A stretch of DNA of 64,000 nucleotides from contig JACPOQ010000083.1 in the NCBI GenBank assembly GCA_016191435.1, positions 62,001-126,000 on the forward strand, written 5' to 3'. Source of the stretch: Chloroflexota bacterium. Lineage in GTDB: Bacteria > Chloroflexota > Dehalococcoidia > Tepidiformales > Tepidiformaceae. The position numbers and the translations under genes are program-made. The stretch's first letter is position 1. Every line of letters begins with the position of its first letter. The notes under the pieces are model-generated. The model ran no database searches. It was not told the origin of the DNA and saw only the letters and a list, made by a program, of their open reading frames with translations. Positions 60,642 to 64,000 of this stretch are shown one piece after another.

Positions 60642-61232
60642 ATGACCGTCTTCATCGAAGCCATCCACACCATCCGCCCCATCACCAACACCGCCTTCGA
60701 CCGCTACGTTGAGCTCTACGGGAACGTCGTCATGCCGCTGCTCAAGCGCTTCGAAAGCATGGCCGCATATGAGCAGGCAAGCGCCTCCCTCTTCCGCGAG
60801 CCAACCCTGCTGAGCTCCTTCGCCGCCCTCGCGAAGGAGTTCTCGGTGACCGAGAGCGCCAAGTCCGCCCGCCCGGTGCCCTACGCCACGGAACAGCGCC
60901 TCGAACGCGCACTCGCGGGCCGGCCTGCGACGCCGCGCCAGTACGTGCAGGCGATCCTGCACCTCGCGCCCGGCGGCCAGGCCGTCGCGTACGGCCTCAT
61001 CGGCAGGCTCGCGGACCAGTTCGAAGCAGCCGGCGTGCAGCTGGCCACCGCCTACGAGACCGCCATCGGCCAGCGCGGCGAAGTCACCGACATCTGGATT
61101 GCGCCCGCCGCCCCCAGCTTCGCCTACCAGCCCGGCGACCCCATGGCGGAGATCACGTCGGCCTTGCGCAAGGCCGCGCCCGAAGAGTCGATGTACTTCC
61201 TCAACCCGCTCCCGTATTCGCCGTTGCAGTGA
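60642..61232 (+). CDS. NIPSNAP-like alpha/beta-barrel protein
   Basis: 196 aa composed of two similar-looking halves: TVFIEAIHTIRPITNTAFDR YVELYG near the start and QYVQAILHLAPGGQAVAYGL near residue 105, each a strand/helix unit of the dimeric alpha/beta-barrel type. The C-terminus has TDIWIAPAAPSFAYQPGDPM. Function is unknown; similar folds bind hydrophobic ligands. Confidence 0.6.
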   Translation: MTVFIEAIHTIRPITNTAFDRYVELYGNVVMPLLKRFESMAAYEQASASLFREPTLLSSFAALAKEFSVTESAKSARPVPYATEQRLERALAGRPATPRQYVQAILHLAPGGQAVAYGLIGRLADQFEAAGVQLATAYETAIGQRGEVTDIWIAPAAPSFAYQPGDPMAEITSALRKAAPEESMYFLNPLPYSPLQ

Positions 61233-61321
61233 GTCCCATCAAGCGAGCGGCCGCCGGCGTTCCCACCGAATCGCAACGCCGCTCGGAATCGACCGCCCTG
61301 ACACCACGCATTGGCCCGCGC

Positions 61322-61327
61322 TATACT
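61322..61327 (+). promoter_or_regulatory. -10 box TATACT upstream of the LLM gene
   Basis: GCTATACT lies ~65 nt upstream of ATG 61393. Confidence 0.45.
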
Positions 61328-61392
61328 GCCCGCATCCGTTAGGCGAAGGCTAACCACTTCCGCCCGGCGAGCCTGTCCCGAGAGGCGCCTCG

Positions 61393-62691
61393 ATGAAGTT
61401 CCACTGGTTCCACCTCATGCCCTGGCCCTACCTCCCCGACGATTTCACGGAGAAGCACCGCTCCGTCTGGGTCGACCCCGACTACCGCCTCTACGACCCC
61501 GTGAAGGGGAACGCCCTCTACAACGAATACCTCGACGAGCTCGAGTTCGCCGACCGCGTCGGCTTCGATGGCGTCTGTGTCAACGAGCACCACTCCAACG
61601 CCTACGGCCTCATGCCGAGCCCGAACATCATGGCGGCCGCGCTCACCCGGCGTACCGAAAACGCCGCCATCGTCGTCATGGGCAACTCCATCGCGCTGTA
61701 CAACCCGCCCCTGCGCGTCGCCGAAGAGTTCGCCATGCTCGACGTCATGTCCGGCGGCCGCCTCTGCGCCGGCTTCCCCGTCGGCACCTCCATGGACACG
61801 AACTTCGCCTACGGCGTCCCCGGCGCCTCGCTCCGCGACCGCTATTACGAAGCCCACGACCTCATCCTGCAGGCCTGGAACGACAAGGGCGTGAGCAGCT
61901 TCAACGGCAAGTACAACCAGATCCGCTACATGAACCCCTGGCCGCGCCCCTTGCAGGACCCGCATCCCCCGATTTGGATCCCCGGCGGCGGCTCGATCGA
62001 GACATGGGAATGGTGCGCCGACCTCGGCTACCTCTACGCCTACCTGTCCTACAGTGGCTACATGCGGGCGAAGGCCATCATGGACGGTTTCTGGTCCCGC
62101 ATGGAGGAGAAGAAAAAGGAGCCGAACCCGTACCAGGCCGGCTTCTTCCAGGTGATGTGCATCGGGGAGAACATGGCCGAATGCGAGCGCCTCTATGCAA
62201 AGCACGTCGAGTACTTCTACCAGCGTTGCCTGCACCTCTACCCGGGCTTCGTCGATGCCCCCGGCTACCGCACGAACCGCACCGTGAAAGCCGGCATGAA
62301 GTCGCAGATGGAGATGATGTCGCAGCGCGCCAGCATGACCATGGACTGGAAGACGCTCACGGCCGCGGGCTTCGTGATCGCCGGCAGCCCCGACGACGTC
62401 GCCGAGCAGATCGACAAGCTCTCCGATGACCTGCGCGTCGGCAACCTGATGTGCGGCTTGCAGATGGGCTCCATGCCCCGCGACGAAGTGATGTACAACA
62501 CCCAGCTCTTCGCCGAAAAGGTCGCCCCGAAGCTGCGTTCCAAGTTCAGCGAATACGAAGACCACTGGGCGCCGAAGCCGCTCCCGAAAGCGGACCGTGC
62601 CACCCCCATCATCCAGCCCTACACGCCCGGCCACCCGCGCTCACCGCTCGGCGCAGCGGTGGCGATCGGCGGCGGCGCCGCGGGCGCATAG
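61393..62691 (+). CDS. LLM class flavin-dependent oxidoreductase
   Basis: 432 aa. Luciferase-like landmarks: KFHWFHLMPWPYLPDDFTEK at the start, FDGVCVNEHHSNAYGLMPSP (~residues 58-77), VVMGNSIALYNPPLRVAEEF, DVMSGGRLCAGFPVGTSMDT (~117-136) and PPIWIPGGGSIETWEW (~197-212). A Gly/Ala-rich tail ends the protein. Likely FMN- or F420-dependent; the substrate is unknown. There are two further LLM genes in the window (one broken), indicating a wide oxidative repertoire. Confidence 0.9.
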   Translation: MKFHWFHLMPWPYLPDDFTEKHRSVWVDPDYRLYDPVKGNALYNEYLDELEFADRVGFDGVCVNEHHSNAYGLMPSPNIMAAALTRRTENAAIVVMGNSIALYNPPLRVAEEFAMLDVMSGGRLCAGFPVGTSMDTNFAYGVPGASLRDRYYEAHDLILQAWNDKGVSSFNGKYNQIRYMNPWPRPLQDPHPPIWIPGGGSIETWEWCADLGYLYAYLSYSGYMRAKAIMDGFWSRMEEKKKEPNPYQAGFFQVMCIGENMAECERLYAKHVEYFYQRCLHLYPGFVDAPGYRTNRTVKAGMKSQMEMMSQRASMTMDWKTLTAAGFVIAGSPDDVAEQIDKLSDDLRVGNLMCGLQMGSMPRDEVMYNTQLFAEKVAPKLRSKFSEYEDHWAPKPLPKADRATPIIQPYTPGHPRSPLGAAVAIGGGAAGA

Positions 62692-62798
62692 CGACCGGGG
62701 CGCGCGGCTGACGGGATCGGATGTTCGAGCCGCCACGGGCGGCGCGGGCGGCCGTGACTCTCCGGCCGAGGCGTGCCCCAGTCCCGAGGCGCGAGCGG

Positions 62799-62924
62799 AT
62801 GATCCCCGATTTCCTCGTCGCGGCCCATGCTTCCGTCCACGCCGACCGGCTGCTCACGCGTGACCGCGGCTTCGCCCGCGCCTATTACCAAAACCTCACA
62901 ATCCTTGACCCTTCGCTACCATAA
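62799..62924 (+). pseudogene. C-terminal remnant of a PIN-domain (VapC-like) toxin
   Basis: MIPDFLVAAHASVHADRLLT followed by RDRGFARAYYQNLTILDP matches the end of PIN proteins (DFLIAAHA…ADRLLTRDRGF). The N-terminal acidic catalytic residues are missing and no antitoxin gene is adjacent. Confidence 0.7.
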
Positions 62925-62954
62925 TTTCCGCCCCAGAGGCATGACTACCCGGCG

Positions 62955-62960
62955 TAGACT
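62955..62960 (+). promoter_or_regulatory. -10 box TAGACT 6 nt before the thioredoxin-fold gene ATG
   Basis: TAGACT with spacer GCGCGC before ATG 62967. Confidence 0.5.
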
Positions 62961-62966
62961 GCGCGC

Positions 62967-64000
62967 ATGTCGACGGCCCTGCCTGCGTTCACCCTCTCCG
63001 ATGCTTCGGGTACGCAGTACGCATTCCCCACCGGCCGGCCCGCACTCCTCTGTTTCGTGAAGGAAGATTGCCCGACGTGCGTGCTCTCTGCCCCGCTCAT
63101 CGACGCGGCCGGGGCCGCCTTCGGCGGGACGATCGACACCTGGGCCATCACGCAGGATGGCGAGGGGCCCGGCGTCTTCGCGGCGCGCCTCCCTTCCGGG
63201 ATGCCCGTGCTCGATGATTCGAAGCTTGCCGTCTCCTTCCGCTACGACCTCGATACGGTCCCCACCGTCATCCTCGCCGGCCCCCGCGGCGAAGTCCTCG
63301 AGCAGTTCGTGGGCTTCGGCAAGGCCGATTGGCAGGCGCTCTTCGGTCGGCTCATCTCCCTCACGCTCCAGCCGGCGCCCGTGCTTGATTGGTCCGCCTA
63401 CCCGGACTGGCGGCCGGGTTGCGGCTCGAAGTCGGTGGAGCCTGGCATCGCCGAGCGCCTGGCCGCCGAGGCGGAAAACAGCCCGCTGCGCGCCCGCCGC
63501 ATCGAGGTCGCTGAATCCGACGACCTCTTCGAGTTCATGTTCGACCAGGGCCTCACCGATGGCCTGCCCGTCATCCCGCCGACGCCCGAGCGCGTCATGC
63601 GCATGCTCGCGGGCACGAAGCGCGACCCCCAGGGCGTTATCGCCGTCGTGCCGCCCAACCTCGCCCCCGTGACCGTCGAGAAGGCCGCGATCAACGCCGT
63701 CATGGCCGGCTGCAAGCCCGAGTACCTGCCAGTTGTGATCGCCGCTCTCGAAGCCGTCTGCACAGAGCAGTTCAACATGCACGGCGTGCTCGCGACCACG
63801 CACTTCCCCACGCCGGTGATCATCGTCAACGGCCCCATCCGCGACCGCATCGGGATGAACTACACCTTCAACGCGCTCGGCCAGGGCAACCGCGCCAACG
63901 CCACCATCGGCCGCGCCGTGCAGCTTGTCGTCCGCAATGTCGGCGGCGGCCGCCCCGGCGGGGTGGACCGCGCCGCGCTCGGCCAGCCCGGCAAATACAC
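62967..64000 (+). CDS. Thioredoxin-like domain fused to a C-terminal domain of unknown function, 3' partial
   Basis: At least 344 codons, open to the right edge. Residues ~5-135 are a redoxin/TlpA-like domain with CPTC at 35-38 in the redox position (FVKEDCPTCVLS) and VPTVILAGPRG (the cis-Pro region). A linker with PGCGSKSVEPG (Cys152) joins a second domain: DDLFEFMFDQGLTDGLPVIP, VAVVPPNLAPVTVEKAAINA-like text, and GCKPEYLPVVIAALEAVCTE. I recall this second domain in proteins encoded beside UGSC-motif (seleno)proteins, which would link it to selenium or thiol chemistry; that is an inference. The start is fixed by a -10 box 6 nt upstream. Confidence 0.75.
   Translation, partial: MSTALPAFTLSDASGTQYAFPTGRPALLCFVKEDCPTCVLSAPLIDAAGAAFGGTIDTWAITQDGEGPGVFAARLPSGMPVLDDSKLAVSFRYDLDTVPTVILAGPRGEVLEQFVGFGKADWQALFGRLISLTLQPAPVLDWSAYPDWRPGCGSKSVEPGIAERLAAEAENSPLRARRIEVAESDDLFEFMFDQGLTDGLPVIPPTPERVMRMLAGTKRDPQGVIAVVPPNLAPVTVEKAAINAVMAGCKPEYLPVVIAALEAVCTEQFNMHGVLATTHFPTPVIIVNGPIRDRIGMNYTFNALGQGNRANATIGRAVQLVVRNVGGGRPGGVDRAALGQPGKY

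Overview
The window is very GC-rich and densely coded, with short intergenic gaps and few mobile genes outside two disturbed islands. Its content includes F420/flavin LLM oxidoreductases, many SDRs, CMD-family proteins, a thiolase plus Zn-ribbon/OB-fold pair, acyl-CoA-type enzymes, Uma2 nucleases, and an Sec-containing SelD. Many genes appear leaderless, with a -10 box about 6 nt before the start codon. Together these suggest a Chloroflexota bacterium (Dehalococcoidia/Tepidiformales/SAR202-like). That placement is an inference from gene content; no rRNA or ribosomal protein gene is present, and I found no tRNA or CRISPR.

Layout. 1-2234: 3' part of a DUF6519 tail/injection-system-type protein. 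2.5-7.3 kb: SMP-30-like lactonase, LLM oxidoreductase, an ABC permease/ATPase pair, a hotdog thioesterase. 7.4-11.0 kb: an accessory cassette with an FtsX-like permease, an ATPase and a secreted four-Cys peptide. 11.3-33.6 kb: mostly soluble metabolic and small-molecule genes: PNPOx-like, selD with an in-frame UGA, alpha/beta hydrolase, glycosyltransferase, DinB, RDD, CMD, SDRs, VOC, three Uma2 proteins (two in tandem), MBL hydrolase, HpaB-like flavin monooxygenase, aldolase II, DoxX, a frameshifted LLM enzyme, enoyl-CoA hydratase, MFE-2-type SDR, ABM monooxygenase and zinc alcohol dehydrogenase.

33.7-35.4 kb is the first Rhs island: broken YD-repeat sequence carrying a HExxH tip with a lipoprotein, then half of an ISKra4-like element. 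35.4-48.7 kb is a housekeeping and regulatory stretch: folD, Mrp ATPase, thiolase and OB-fold pair, a coiled-coil DUF3782-like protein, a circularly permuted alkaline-phosphatase-fold enzyme, a CMD protein, a receiver-GGDEF-HD-GYP regulator, a DtxR/FeoA regulator, a diiron ferritin-like protein next to a metal-ligand-deficient paralogue, and dnaJ. 48.7-54.9 kb is the second Rhs island: the other half of the ISKra4-like element, three further Rhs pieces, and candidate toxin/immunity pairs (DUF4258/DUF2283, a hydrophobic tip with small membrane proteins, DUF4279). A 285-bp direct repeat brackets part of it. 54.9-58.9 kb: ABC-2 exporter, a membrane-anchored protein, a secreted metzincin whose 5' region has a C10 tract, and a transposase remnant. 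58.9-64.0 kb: LbetaH acyltransferase, glycosyltransferase-like protein, NIPSNAP-like protein, LLM oxidoreductase, PIN remnant, and a thioredoxin-fold fusion running off the right edge.

The most notable material is the exchangeable Rhs tip/immunity cassettes split over two islands, the Sec-encoding selD, the leaderless promoter pattern, the degenerate diiron paralogue and the permuted phosphatase. Functions are inferred from motifs read by eye; no database search was run.
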